From assembly GCA_046153505.1 (NCBI GenBank), contig JBJXDT010000014.1:1-28376 (forward strand): DNA of 28,376 bases, given 5' to 3'. Shown piece after piece: positions 7,552 through 15,396 of this stretch. Source of the DNA: JBJXDT01 sp046153505. Lineage in GTDB: Bacteria > Pseudomonadota > Gammaproteobacteria > Burkholderiales > Methylophilaceae. Position 1 is the stretch's first letter. Each line of letters begins with the position of its first letter. The position numbers were made by a program, and so were the translations under genes. The notes beneath the pieces were generated by a model. That model was given only the letters and a program-made list of their open reading frames with translations, was not told the origin of the DNA and searched no databases.

Positions 7552-7821
7552 TCACCCTCTATTTTCTTTTAACTTTAGCACCAAAATCATTGCAGAAAGC
7601 AAAAAAGTGATGGCATTGGCAATAATAATAGGCCAATTCATTAACATTAAACCATATACCAACCACAAGCCCACGCCTGCAGTAAATATACTATACATTG
7701 GCAGGGAAATACCTGACAAATCGCGCGTTTTGTAAGATCTATAAGCTTGTGGTACAAAAGCAAGGGTTGTGAAAGCTGCCGCGAGACTTCCTACTAGACT
7801 AGCATAAGGCAAAATAATCAT
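7552..7821 (-). CDS. SemiSWEET family sugar transporter
   Basis: 89 residues with three membrane helices, the size of a single SemiSWEET triple-helix bundle; two copies form one transporter. The PQ motif is in helix 1 (AFVPQAYRSYKTRDLSGISLPMY), and an asparagine in helix 3 (IANAITF) fits the family's substrate pocket. These proteins facilitate sugar diffusion across the inner membrane; the actual substrate is not deducible. The start ATG lies in a very AT-rich spacer of 44 bases after the DUF2721-like gene, with no clear Shine-Dalgarno. The next gene starts 1 base after its stop. Confidence 0.88.
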   Translation of the reverse strand: MIILPYASLVGSLAAAFTTLAFVPQAYRSYKTRDLSGISLPMYSIFTAGVGLWLVYGLMLMNWPIIIANAITFLLSAMILVLKLKENRG

Positions 7822-7865
7822 ATAATTTACTTTAAAAATTTTATTTAATTAATTGTTTTAAAATA

Positions 7866-8282
7866 TTATTGTATTGTTTTTGTTGATAGAAATATTTCTC
7901 GCAAAAAGCACAAAAGTCCGCAAATTAGCATCAGCATTGCACTTACAAATAGCAATGAAACGGTGCGTGATGGTGCAAAATTGATTTCCGTACCTAGAAA
8001 TAAGAACGCAATCACGATACAAATAAGCAACGCGGAAACTACGCTAAGCGTAATTGCCCAGTGCACCCAACGCGAGCGCCGCAACAACGTTGCCATTTCC
8101 TGCTCTCGTTGCAAATGCATTTCAGATGGCATTTCTTTAAGCACACGGAAACGATCTACAACGCGAGCAAGACGTGTCGCCATCACGCCCAACAACGCTC
8201 CTATACCCGTAAGCAAAAATACTGGCGCCACCGCCAACTGGATTGTGGTGGCTACCGTTGTAAGATTTTGTACAATTTGCAT
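7866..8282 (-). CDS. DUF2721-like integral membrane protein
   Basis: 138 residues from the ATG at 8282. A longer open frame reaches an ATG at 8387, but only the 8282 start has a ribosome-binding site (AGGA, 8291-8288). It also gives the family-like N-terminus MQIVQNLTTVATTIQLAVAPVFLLTGIGALLGVMATRLARVVDR. The upstream extension reads out of frame over the tail that uvrB would have if its frameshift were repaired. Three membrane helices are visible (about 12-35, 77-97 and 103-125), with a charged cytoplasmic stretch between the first and second. DUF2721 proteins have no known function. Probably co-transcribed with the SemiSWEET gene. Confidence 0.82.
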   Translation of the reverse strand: MQIVQNLTTVATTIQLAVAPVFLLTGIGALLGVMATRLARVVDRFRVLKEMPSEMHLQREQEMATLLRRSRWVHWAITLSVVSALLICIVIAFLFLGTEINFAPSRTVSLLFVSAMLMLICGLLCFLREIFLSTKTIQ

Positions 8283-8408
8283 ACTTTTCCTAAAAATATC
8301 AATTACCCGCTTAGACCCATGGATATTAGCTCTCAGAGCAGCGTCTAAATATGCTTCAAGCTTGCAAATCAGGCATAGCAGCTCCATAAAATTTGGCTTT
8401 GAGCATTT

Positions 8409-10391
8409 TTAACTGGTCACGAAATCTGCTGCTTTTTCAAACTCTAGATTTTTTGCTGACTCGTGCATTTGTTTTTCCAGTTTTTTCATGGACTTTAAAA
8501 TATCTTTTTCGCTCAAAGATTCATATTTGGCTTGATCTTGCGCTGCCTTTCGCTCGCGTTGCGCATCGTCTTTGTCGTAAACACTATCTATCATGCCACG
8601 CACACTTTTTACGATACCCTTTGGCGTAATCCCGTTAGCCTCATTAAACGCAATTTGCACGGCTCTACGTCGATTTGTCTCGTCTATCGCTAACTTCATA
8701 CTGCGCGTAATGCGATTTCCGTAAAAAATAACTTTACCATTTAGATTCCTAGCCGCGCGCCCTGCTGTTTGAATGAGGCTTCGTTCTGAGCGCAAAAAAC
8801 CTTCTTTATCGGCATCTAACACAGCAACTAGCGAGACTTCTGGTATATCCAAACCTTCGCGAAGCAAGTTAATACCGACAAGTACATCAAATTCTCCCAA
8901 ACGCAAATCGCGGATGATTTCGACACGCTCGACAGTATCAATATCGCTATGCAAATAGCGCACTTTAATGCCGTGCTCAGCCAAATAATCAGTTAAATCT
9001 TCAGCCATTCTTTTCGTTAAAGTAGTTGCTAAAACACGCTCTTTTACTGCTACTCGTTGTTTAATTTCCCCTAGCAAATCATCCACTTGCGTATCAGCAG
9101 GCTTCACCGTGATCTCTGGATCTATTAAACCTGTTGGGCGAGCAATCATTTCTACCACTTGCTGTTGATGTGTTTTTTCGTACTCTGCAGGAGTAGCAGA
9201 AATAAACACGGTTTGCCGCATGATGCGCTCAAACTCTTCAAATTTCAGCGGGCGATTATCAAGTGCAGAAGGCAAACGCCAACCGTAATCCACTAAATTT
9301 GTTTTGCGCGACCAATCGCCTTTGTACATGCCGCCAATCTGCGGCACGGTAACGTGACTCTCATCGATAATCATCAGCGCATTATCAGGCAAATAATCAA
9401 TCAACGTTGGCGGCGGATCGCCTGGCATGCGTCCTGACAAATGACGAGAATAGTTCTCGATACCCTTGCAAAAACCGATTTCATTGAGCATTTCTAAGTC
9501 AAATCGGGTGCGTTGCTCAATGCGTTGCGCTTCAACCAGCTTATTTTCTTTAATATACCAAGCCACACGATCGCGTAACTCAGCTTTTATGGTCTCAACC
9601 GCGCGAACTGTTGTTTCGCGTGTTGTTACGTAATGACTTGAAGGATATATTGTAAATCTTTGTATTTTATTAAATATTTGTCCAGTTAGTGGATCAAATA
9701 ACGTAATAGTTTCCACTTCATCGTCAAACAAACTCAGGCGAACAGCAGTTTCATTATTTTCAGCAGGGAAAATATCAATCACGTCGCCACGCACACGAAA
9801 ACTGCCACGGCTGAAATCAAAATCATTGCGATCGTATTGCATACCAATTAAACGTTGCACCGCATCGCGCTGCGACATTTTATCGCCCTGTCGCAAATGC
9901 AAAACCATACCGTGGTAATCCACTGGGTCGCCAATTCCGTAAATTGCAGAGACAGAAGCCACAATAATGCTATCTTCGCGCTCAAGTAGGGCCTTGGTAG
10001 CCGAAAGGCGCATTTGCTCGATATGCTCGTTAATACTCGAGTCTTTCTCGATAAACAAATCGCGCGAAGGCACGTAAGCTTCAGGTTGGTAGTAATCGTA
10101 ATAGCTCACGAAATACTCGACAGAATTATTAGGGAAAAACTCGCGAAACTCGCTATACAGTTGTGCTGCCAAAGTTTTATTGGGCGCCATCACTATCGCA
10201 GGTCGCCCGAGTTGCGCAATCACATTCGCCATCGTGAAAGTCTTACCTGAACCCGTCACACCCAATAAGGTTTGAAACTGCATACCGCTAATAATGCCCT
10301 GCGTGAGCTTCTCAATCGCCTTGGGCTGATCACCTGCTGGTGAAAAAGGCTGGAAAAGCTGATATTTACTATTAGGATATGTAACGAACAC
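8409..10391 (-). CDS. uvrB: Excinuclease ABC subunit B (C-terminus frameshifted)
   Basis: UvrB is the damage-verifying helicase of nucleotide excision repair. It carries Walker A GVTGSGKT near the N-terminus, the beta-hairpin region YYDYYQPEAYVPSRD that inserts at the lesion, helicase motifs, and the start of the C-terminal UVR domain (EKQMHESAKNLEFEKAAD). The frame then ends as FVTS-stop, where UvrB normally continues (x)RDQLxxL. The next frame continues exactly so: FRDQLKMLKAKFYGA, ending at TGA 8358-8356. One base therefore seems to be missing near 8420-8423, by mutation or sequencing error. Start: the GTG at 10391 gives MFVTYPNSKYQLFQ, which suits the family. A TTG at 10406 is the alternative; neither has a clear Shine-Dalgarno. 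Confidence 0.93.
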   Translation of the reverse strand: MFVTYPNSKYQLFQPFSPAGDQPKAIEKLTQGIISGMQFQTLLGVTGSGKTFTMANVIAQLGRPAIVMAPNKTLAAQLYSEFREFFPNNSVEYFVSYYDYYQPEAYVPSRDLFIEKDSSINEHIEQMRLSATKALLEREDSIIVASVSAIYGIGDPVDYHGMVLHLRQGDKMSQRDAVQRLIGMQYDRNDFDFSRGSFRVRGDVIDIFPAENNETAVRLSLFDDEVETITLFDPLTGQIFNKIQRFTIYPSSHYVTTRETTVRAVETIKAELRDRVAWYIKENKLVEAQRIEQRTRFDLEMLNEIGFCKGIENYSRHLSGRMPGDPPPTLIDYLPDNALMIIDESHVTVPQIGGMYKGDWSRKTNLVDYGWRLPSALDNRPLKFEEFERIMRQTVFISATPAEYEKTHQQQVVEMIARPTGLIDPEITVKPADTQVDDLLGEIKQRVAVKERVLATTLTKRMAEDLTDYLAEHGIKVRYLHSDIDTVERVEIIRDLRLGEFDVLVGINLLREGLDIPEVSLVAVLDADKEGFLRSERSLIQTAGRAARNLNGKVIFYGNRITRSMKLAIDETNRRRAVQIAFNEANGITPKGIVKSVRGMIDSVYDKDDAQRERKAAQDQAKYESLSEKDILKSMKKLEKQMHESAKNLEFEKAADFVTS

Positions 10392-10535
10392 GTTTAATTT
10401 AGGCAAAAAACATAATAATTAATTTTAGCAGGCTTTCAGCTTTTCGCACGCAAGTAATTTGTAAGCGAACTTTGTGCAAAAGTTAAAGTCTTTAAACCGT
10501 ATACAAAAATTTAAAGCAACTTTTTAGGGGATTTC

Positions 10536-11549
10536 ATGCGCAAATTTCTATTTACCGTAGCCTTGTTCTCGGCCATGCAACCTGCTTTAGCTGAAAACAA
10601 AGAGCAACTTTTTCAAGCTTATTACACGGTAGTGATGATTCGTGGCTACAACGCTGCAGGCGGCTTGTCATATGGCTCTGGTGTGGTAGTCGGCAAAGAT
10701 GAAGTAATCACCAATTGCCATGTATTTCGCTCTACTAAAGAGCCATGGGTATCACGCGGCGAGGACACCTATGCAATCACCTCGGTAAAAGCAGATACTT
10801 GGCATGATTTATGTTTAGTTAATACGGAGCCATTGCCTTTTAAACCAGCAATTATCGGCAGTAGCGCCACCCTTAAACACGGGCAAGAGATTGTTGCATT
10901 TGGTCATTCAAATGGCGTTCCTGCCCCACTTACCTCAACCGGCGTTGTAAAAGCCTTGTTTGACGATGCGCCTGGCAAGGTAATTCGTAGCACCGCGCAA
11001 TTCAGGATGGGCGCAAGCGGTAGTGGCTTATTTGATACTGATGGCAAATTAGTGGGCATTAACACCTTCAAAACCGCTGGTAGAGGCGGCAGCATCTATT
11101 TTGCACTGCCAATAGAATGGCTTGATAAATTAAAGAAACAAACTGAGGTAAACACTTTCCCCATTACAGGCAAAGCACTTTGGGAAGAAGATGAAGACAA
11201 AAAACCATTTTATATGCAGGCTGCTGTGCCTGAATCACGCCAGGACTGGCCAAAACTCGAAGAAGTTGCACAAAGATGGACGAAAGCAGAACCCGACAAC
11301 ACAGAAGCGTGGACTAGTTTAGGTTTAGCGCAAGAAAATATTGGCCGCGCAGAGGCTGCAGAAGCAGCTTATAAACACGCAGCAGAAGCAGATAATTCGA
11401 ACTTTGAGGCTTTAGTAAAAGTTGGTACGCTAGCAAAAGCACGAGGCGACTCAGCCGAAATGCACCGTGTACAGATCTCACTTTCGAACATTGATAAGCA
11501 ACTTGGCGCCGAATACAGCGCATTGCTCGGATGCGACAAAGAGTGTTGA
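10536..11549 (+). CDS. Secreted trypsin-like serine protease with C-terminal TPR repeats
   Basis: 337 residues. A signal peptide (1-19, cleavage after ALA) directs it to the periplasm. A trypsin-fold S1C-like domain follows (about 25-205) with the catalytic triad His62 in TNCHV, Asp91 in WHDLCLV and Ser161 in GASGSGLF. No PDZ domain is present, unlike DegP/DegS. Instead, residues 245-320 form tetratricopeptide-like helices (NTEAWTSLGLAQENIGRAEAAEAAYKHA), ending in a CDKEC tail. The start is fixed by AGGGGA 5 bases before ATG. Divergent from uvrB and apparently monocistronic. Substrate unknown; the TPR part probably recruits a partner or client. Confidence 0.86.
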   Translation: MRKFLFTVALFSAMQPALAENKEQLFQAYYTVVMIRGYNAAGGLSYGSGVVVGKDEVITNCHVFRSTKEPWVSRGEDTYAITSVKADTWHDLCLVNTEPLPFKPAIIGSSATLKHGQEIVAFGHSNGVPAPLTSTGVVKALFDDAPGKVIRSTAQFRMGASGSGLFDTDGKLVGINTFKTAGRGGSIYFALPIEWLDKLKKQTEVNTFPITGKALWEEDEDKKPFYMQAAVPESRQDWPKLEEVAQRWTKAEPDNTEAWTSLGLAQENIGRAEAAEAAYKHAAEADNSNFEALVKVGTLAKARGDSAEMHRVQISLSNIDKQLGAEYSALLGCDKEC

Positions 11550-11628
11550 TAATAAGCCCTTATTCCTAAACGCCAAATATATGCGTAAAATAGTGTCTTT
11601 ATCTATGTTAAGCATTTAGGAAAACGTT

Positions 11629-12834
11629 TTGTCACAGCTCGCTTTATCGCATCGCGTACTCAGCATCAAAGAATCCCCCACCCTTGCCATTACTGCCAAA
11701 GCTGGTAAATATAAGGCTGATGGTCGTCCTATTATTGGCTTGGCTGCGGGCGAGCCAGATTTTGACACACCGCAACATATTAAAAATGCCGCTAAAGCAG
11801 CCATTGATGCAGGCTTTACTAAATACACGCCTGTTTCTGGGATTCCAAGTTTAAAAAAAGCGATAGTCGCCAAATTCAAAAACGAAAATGGTTTTGATTA
11901 TGCTATTAACGAAGTCATTGTAGGCGTGGGTGGCAAGCAAACAATATTCAATTTGTGTTTAGCGGTGCTCAATCCAGGTGATGAAATGATTGTACCAGCG
12001 CCGTATTGGGTGTCTTATGCCGACATTGCCATGGTTGCAGAGGCTAAACCGGTTATTATTGATTGCGGTATCGAGCAAGGCTTCAAGCTGCTTCCAGCGC
12101 AATTAGAAGCCGCCATTACGCCGAAAACCAAACTTGTGATGTTTAACTCACCCTCTAATCCTACAGGTGCGGTATATAGCTTGAGCGAGCTCAAAGCGCT
12201 TGGTGAAGTGTTGCTCAAACATCCACACGTGTTAGTCGCTACAGATGATATGTACGAACATGTGAATTTAACGGGCGAACAATTCTATAACATACTCAAT
12301 GCTGCCCCCGCGCTAAAAAACCGCTGCATTGTGCTTAATGGTGTTTCTAAGGCCTATTCTATGACGGGTTGGCGAATTGGTTACGCGGCTGGCCCTGCGT
12401 ACATTATTAAAGCCATGGAAATTTTACAAAGCCAATCTACCAGCAACGCAACTTCGATTTCTCAAGTGGCGGCAGAAGCAGCTTTGAGCGGCGACCAAAC
12501 TTGTATCACACCGATGGTGACCGCGTTTAAAGAGCGCCACGAGTATGTCGTCAACCGCTTTAACAGCATACCCGGACTGAAATGTATTAAGGCTGGCGGC
12601 GCGTTCTACGCCTTTCCCGATGCGCGTATTGCAATCGCCAATTTACATAAAGCTGGAAAAATTAGTGCGGCAACCGATATGGCTTTAGCCGAATATTTAC
12701 TGGAAAGCTTCGATGTTGCTGTTGTGCCGGGTTCAGCGTTTGGTGCAGAAGGCTATTTCCGCATTTCATTTGCTACCAGCATGGATAATCTGCATAACGC
12801 GCTGGATAGAATTGAAAAAGCACTCAAAATTTAG
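11629..12834 (+). CDS. Aspartate-type aminotransferase (PLP, class I)
   Basis: 401 residues. A fold-type I PLP enzyme that transfers an amino group, probably between aspartate and 2-oxoglutarate, in the cytoplasm. Seen: GLAAGEPDFDTP near the N-terminus, KYTPVSGIPSLKKAI, FNSPSNPTGAVYS (Asn and Pro near PLP), and the Schiff-base lysine in NGVSKAYSMTGWRIGYAAGP. The last motif is typical of the Igamma/1b aspartate (or aspartate/prephenate) aminotransferases. The start is TTG at 11629, with AGGA upstream at normal spacing; no ATG or GTG fits. TTG may lower expression. It is followed by tRNA-Asn, which has its own promoter. Exact substrate is not proven. Confidence 0.93.
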   Translation: MSQLALSHRVLSIKESPTLAITAKAGKYKADGRPIIGLAAGEPDFDTPQHIKNAAKAAIDAGFTKYTPVSGIPSLKKAIVAKFKNENGFDYAINEVIVGVGGKQTIFNLCLAVLNPGDEMIVPAPYWVSYADIAMVAEAKPVIIDCGIEQGFKLLPAQLEAAITPKTKLVMFNSPSNPTGAVYSLSELKALGEVLLKHPHVLVATDDMYEHVNLTGEQFYNILNAAPALKNRCIVLNGVSKAYSMTGWRIGYAAGPAYIIKAMEILQSQSTSNATSISQVAAEAALSGDQTCITPMVTAFKERHEYVVNRFNSIPGLKCIKAGGAFYAFPDARIAIANLHKAGKISAATDMALAEYLLESFDVAVVPGSAFGAEGYFRISFATSMDNLHNALDRIEKALKI

Positions 12835-12854
12835 CATTTAAACTTATTTTTGCA

Positions 12855-12883
12855 TTGACCAAAATCACCTAAGCCAGTATTAT
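12855..12883 (+). promoter_or_regulatory. Promoter of tRNA-Asn
   Basis: TTGACC (12855-12860), a 17-bp spacer and TATTAT (12878-12883) match sigma-70 hexamers closely. The predicted start near 12890 leaves a short leader of about 18 bases before the mature tRNA 5' end at 12908. Confidence 0.7.
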
Positions 12884-12907
12884 CTCGCCTTCACAAGTCC
12901 TACCGAT

Positions 12908-12983
12908 TCCTCGATAGCTCAGCCGGTAGAGCAACGGACTGTTAATCCGTGTGTCCCTGGTTCGAGCCCAGGTCGAGGAGCCA
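12908..12983 (+). tRNA. tRNA-Asn (anticodon GTT)
   Basis: 76 bases with an encoded CCA. Acceptor stem TCCTCGA pairs perfectly with TCGAGGA (12973-12979), followed by discriminator G and CCA. The D arm is AGCTCAGCCGGTAGAGC. The anticodon stem ACGGA/TCCGT encloses loop CTGTTAA with anticodon GTT. The T arm is CCTGG-TTCGAGC-CCAGG. It is close to E. coli tRNA-Asn. Its own promoter and a terminator flank it, so it is a single-gene unit. Confidence 0.98.
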
Positions 12984-12990
12984 AATACTA

Positions 12991-13021
12991 AAAAAGCCTT
13001 GCATACATGTAAGGCTTTTTT
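12991..13021 (+). terminator. Rho-independent terminator of tRNA-Asn
   Basis: AAAAAGCCTT (12991-13000) pairs with AAGGCTTTTT (13011-13020) around a loop of about 10 bases (GCATACATGT, which may pair further as GCAT/ATGT). A T-tract completes it. It starts 8 bases after the tRNA CCA. Confidence 0.88.
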
Positions 13022-13073
13022 CTTGTGGGCGTTTAATGCTTCGCATTTTATAGAGAGAACTTAGCGAATCTTT

Positions 13074-14564
13074 ATGCAAAACCAGCAAACCGATGTGCTA
13101 TTAGTAGGCGGCGGCATTATGAGCGCCACTTTGGGCTTGCTTTTGCACCAATTAGACCCTAGTTTAAGCATTATCCTGGTTGAACGGCTTTCAGGTGTTG
13201 CGTTAGAGAGCTCCGCAGCATTAAACAACGCGGGAACAGGTCATGCGGGCAATTGCGAGTTGAATTACACGCCGCAAGCTGCCGATGGCAGCATTAATAT
13301 TAGTCGCGCTTTGGAAATCAACGCTGCCTATGAGCTTTCTCTACTATATTGGTCGCATTTGGTAGAAACTGGCACCCTGCCTTCATCTGAATATTTTATC
13401 AACAAAACGCCGCATTTGAGCTTGGTATTTGGTGAAAAAAATAGTGCATTCTTAAAGCAGCGTTTTGAATTGTTAAGTAAACATCATTTATTTGAAAACA
13501 TCCAGTTTACGCAAGATTTTGCCCAACTTCAGGCATGGATGCCGTTGATGATGCAACACCGAAATGCCAAGGAGCACTTAGCCGCAACCCAAGTAGAATG
13601 CGGATCAGATGTCGATTTTGGTGCGCTCACGCAATACATGGTTTCGCATTTGGGCAAGCAAGCGAACTTTACTTTACTGACAAATACTCAAGTTAAAAAT
13701 CTTGATAAAGCAAAAAATCGCGCCAAAGATAATACTTGGCATGTGCATCTTAAACATACAGAAACAAGAAAAACCAAGACCATCCAAGCTAAATTTGTAT
13801 TTATTGGTGCAGGCGGTGGCGCCTTGCCTTTACTGCAAAAAGCCGATATTGACGAGGCCAAAGGTTATGGTGGCTTCCCAGTGAGCGGGCAATGGCTCAT
13901 TTGTAATAACTCAGAAGTGATTAAACAGCATCGCAGCAAAGTGTATGGTAAAGCTGCAGTCGGCGCGCCGCCTATGTCTGTGCCGCATTTGGATACGCGC
14001 ACGATTAATGGTCAGCCCGCACTATTGTTTGGACCGTTTGCTGGTTTTACGACCAAATTTTTAAAAGAAGGCTCTAAACTCGATTTTGCCAAATCGCTAA
14101 AAGCGAACAATTTTAAAGCCATGCTAAGCGTCGGTAAAAATAATATGGATTTAACCAAATACTTGATTAAAGAGTCCAAACAAACACACGAGCAACGCAT
14201 GGAAGCGCTGAGAGTATTTTTACCACAGGCAAAAAGTGAAGATTGGACGCTTGAAAATGCGGGGCAGCGGGTGCAGATTATTAAAAATGCTGAAAAAAAA
14301 TGGGGTAAATTGGAATTTGGTACTGAAATTATCGCAGCAAAAGATGGCACGCTGGCGGCATTATTAGGTGCGTCGCCAGGCGCGTCGACTAGCGTGCAAG
14401 CCATGCTAGGCGTGATTGAACGCTGCTTTGCAGAACGTTTAGATGCAGAATGGCAACAAAAGTTAAAACAACTAATACCAAGTTATGGCGAATCGCTGAT
14501 TGAAAATGCCGATCTACTAAAAACTATTCGCAAGCGCACGCAACACACACTAAAACTTGGCTGA
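13074..14564 (+). CDS. mqo: Malate:quinone oxidoreductase
   Basis: 496 residues. A peripheral membrane FAD enzyme that oxidises malate to oxaloacetate and passes electrons to quinone, in place of or alongside NAD malate dehydrogenase. The N-terminal dinucleotide-binding motif VLLVGGGIMSATLGLLL (8-24) is followed by LNNAGTGHAGNCELNYTP, both highly characteristic of Mqo. Later motifs VFIGAGGGALPLLQ and the C-terminal LGASPGASTSVQAMLG also fit. Full length. Start ATG has only a weak purine-rich GAGAGAA upstream. It stands alone between the tRNA terminator and a convergent GGDEF gene whose stop is 1 base away. Confidence 0.97.
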   Translation: MQNQQTDVLLVGGGIMSATLGLLLHQLDPSLSIILVERLSGVALESSAALNNAGTGHAGNCELNYTPQAADGSINISRALEINAAYELSLLYWSHLVETGTLPSSEYFINKTPHLSLVFGEKNSAFLKQRFELLSKHHLFENIQFTQDFAQLQAWMPLMMQHRNAKEHLAATQVECGSDVDFGALTQYMVSHLGKQANFTLLTNTQVKNLDKAKNRAKDNTWHVHLKHTETRKTKTIQAKFVFIGAGGGALPLLQKADIDEAKGYGGFPVSGQWLICNNSEVIKQHRSKVYGKAAVGAPPMSVPHLDTRTINGQPALLFGPFAGFTTKFLKEGSKLDFAKSLKANNFKAMLSVGKNNMDLTKYLIKESKQTHEQRMEALRVFLPQAKSEDWTLENAGQRVQIIKNAEKKWGKLEFGTEIIAAKDGTLAALLGASPGASTSVQAMLGVIERCFAERLDAEWQQKLKQLIPSYGESLIENADLLKTIRKRTQHTLKLG

Positions 14565-14565
14565 A

Positions 14566-15318
14566 TTAATTGAGCATTTGTACCTGATTTTTGCCTTTGC
14601 GTTTCGCCTCATACAGCGCCATATCGGCTTGTTTAAACAAATCATTCACATCATAATCGTTGTCAATTAGACAGGCATGCACGCCAACGCTTAATTGCAT
14701 TTTAATGGTTTTACCATCAAAATTAAATTGGGATTTATTCGCAGCCGCAATCAAACGATTACCGAGCACTTTTGCGCCTTCCGCCGTGGTGTTGGGCAAA
14801 CAAAAAATAAACTCATCACCGCCAACACGTCCTGCAATATCACTTACACGAACTGTCTCAGAAATGATTTTTCCAAGTAACTTTAACGACTGATCCCCTG
14901 CAAAGTGGCCATGCATATCATTAATTTTTTTAAACTCATCTACATCCGCCATCATGACAGCAACACTGCTTTTTTCACGGTTTGCTACTTTAAGCTGCTG
15001 TTCAGTCAATTCGTAAAAAATTCTGCGGGTAAATAATTTTGTTAAAGGATCATATGTGGCTAAGTTGCGCATTTCAGCTTCCAACTCCTTGATCTTGAAT
15101 AGTAAACTAACAAGTTCATAAGCAATTAATGGCGCCACAGTTAATGACACAATCACAGCAATCAACAAATGGTTGATTCTTTCTTGATTGGACACATTAA
15201 ACAAAAAAGTGATACAAAAGTTTGTTGCCAATAGGGCTAACAACAATGAAGCCAGTGTGATTAAAACCACTGACCTTTTTTTCCCCAAACTGAATATAGG
15301 TTCGCTAAAACTTATCAT
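14566..15318 (-). CDS. Diguanylate cyclase, short membrane-anchored GGDEF protein
   Basis: 250 residues. Two N-terminal membrane helices (about 17-41 and 50-74) are followed directly by a GGDEF domain, with no recognisable sensor domain. The active site is a canonical GGDEF at 166-170, and the allosteric I-site RVSD at 157-160 is intact. DVDEFKKINDMHGH supplies the metal and nucleotide ligands. It should make c-di-GMP with feedback inhibition at the inner membrane. Start ATG has AAGG 6 bases upstream. It is the second cyclase within 9 kb, but the two share no obvious N-terminal similarity, so recent duplication is unlikely. Confidence 0.93.
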   Translation of the reverse strand: MISFSEPIFSLGKKRSVVLITLASLLLALLATNFCITFLFNVSNQERINHLLIAVIVSLTVAPLIAYELVSLLFKIKELEAEMRNLATYDPLTKLFTRRIFYELTEQQLKVANREKSSVAVMMADVDEFKKINDMHGHFAGDQSLKLLGKIISETVRVSDIAGRVGGDEFIFCLPNTTAEGAKVLGNRLIAAANKSQFNFDGKTIKMQLSVGVHACLIDNDYDVNDLFKQADMALYEAKRKGKNQVQMLN

Positions 15319-15396
15319 AATTGCCTTGTGATGTTATATTTTATTAACGAGGCAAAAATATACGTGACATAAAAACCCACGTCATCTAAATTTTAG

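Noticed and set aside
8283..8387. N-terminal extension of the DUF2721-like protein to an ATG at 8387
   Set aside because: No ribosome-binding site at 8387, while AGGA precedes the ATG at 8282. The extension reads across the lost tail of uvrB in another frame and is not family-like.
10407..10535. LexA (SOS) box upstream of uvrB
   Set aside because: No CTG-N8-10-CAG site with the needed flanks is visible; CTG/CAG words near 10427-10440 have the wrong spacing.
11550..11565. AATAAG-CC-CTTATT hairpin as a terminator of the protease gene
   Set aside because: A two-base loop is too tight, the stem is weak and AT-rich, and no T-run follows.
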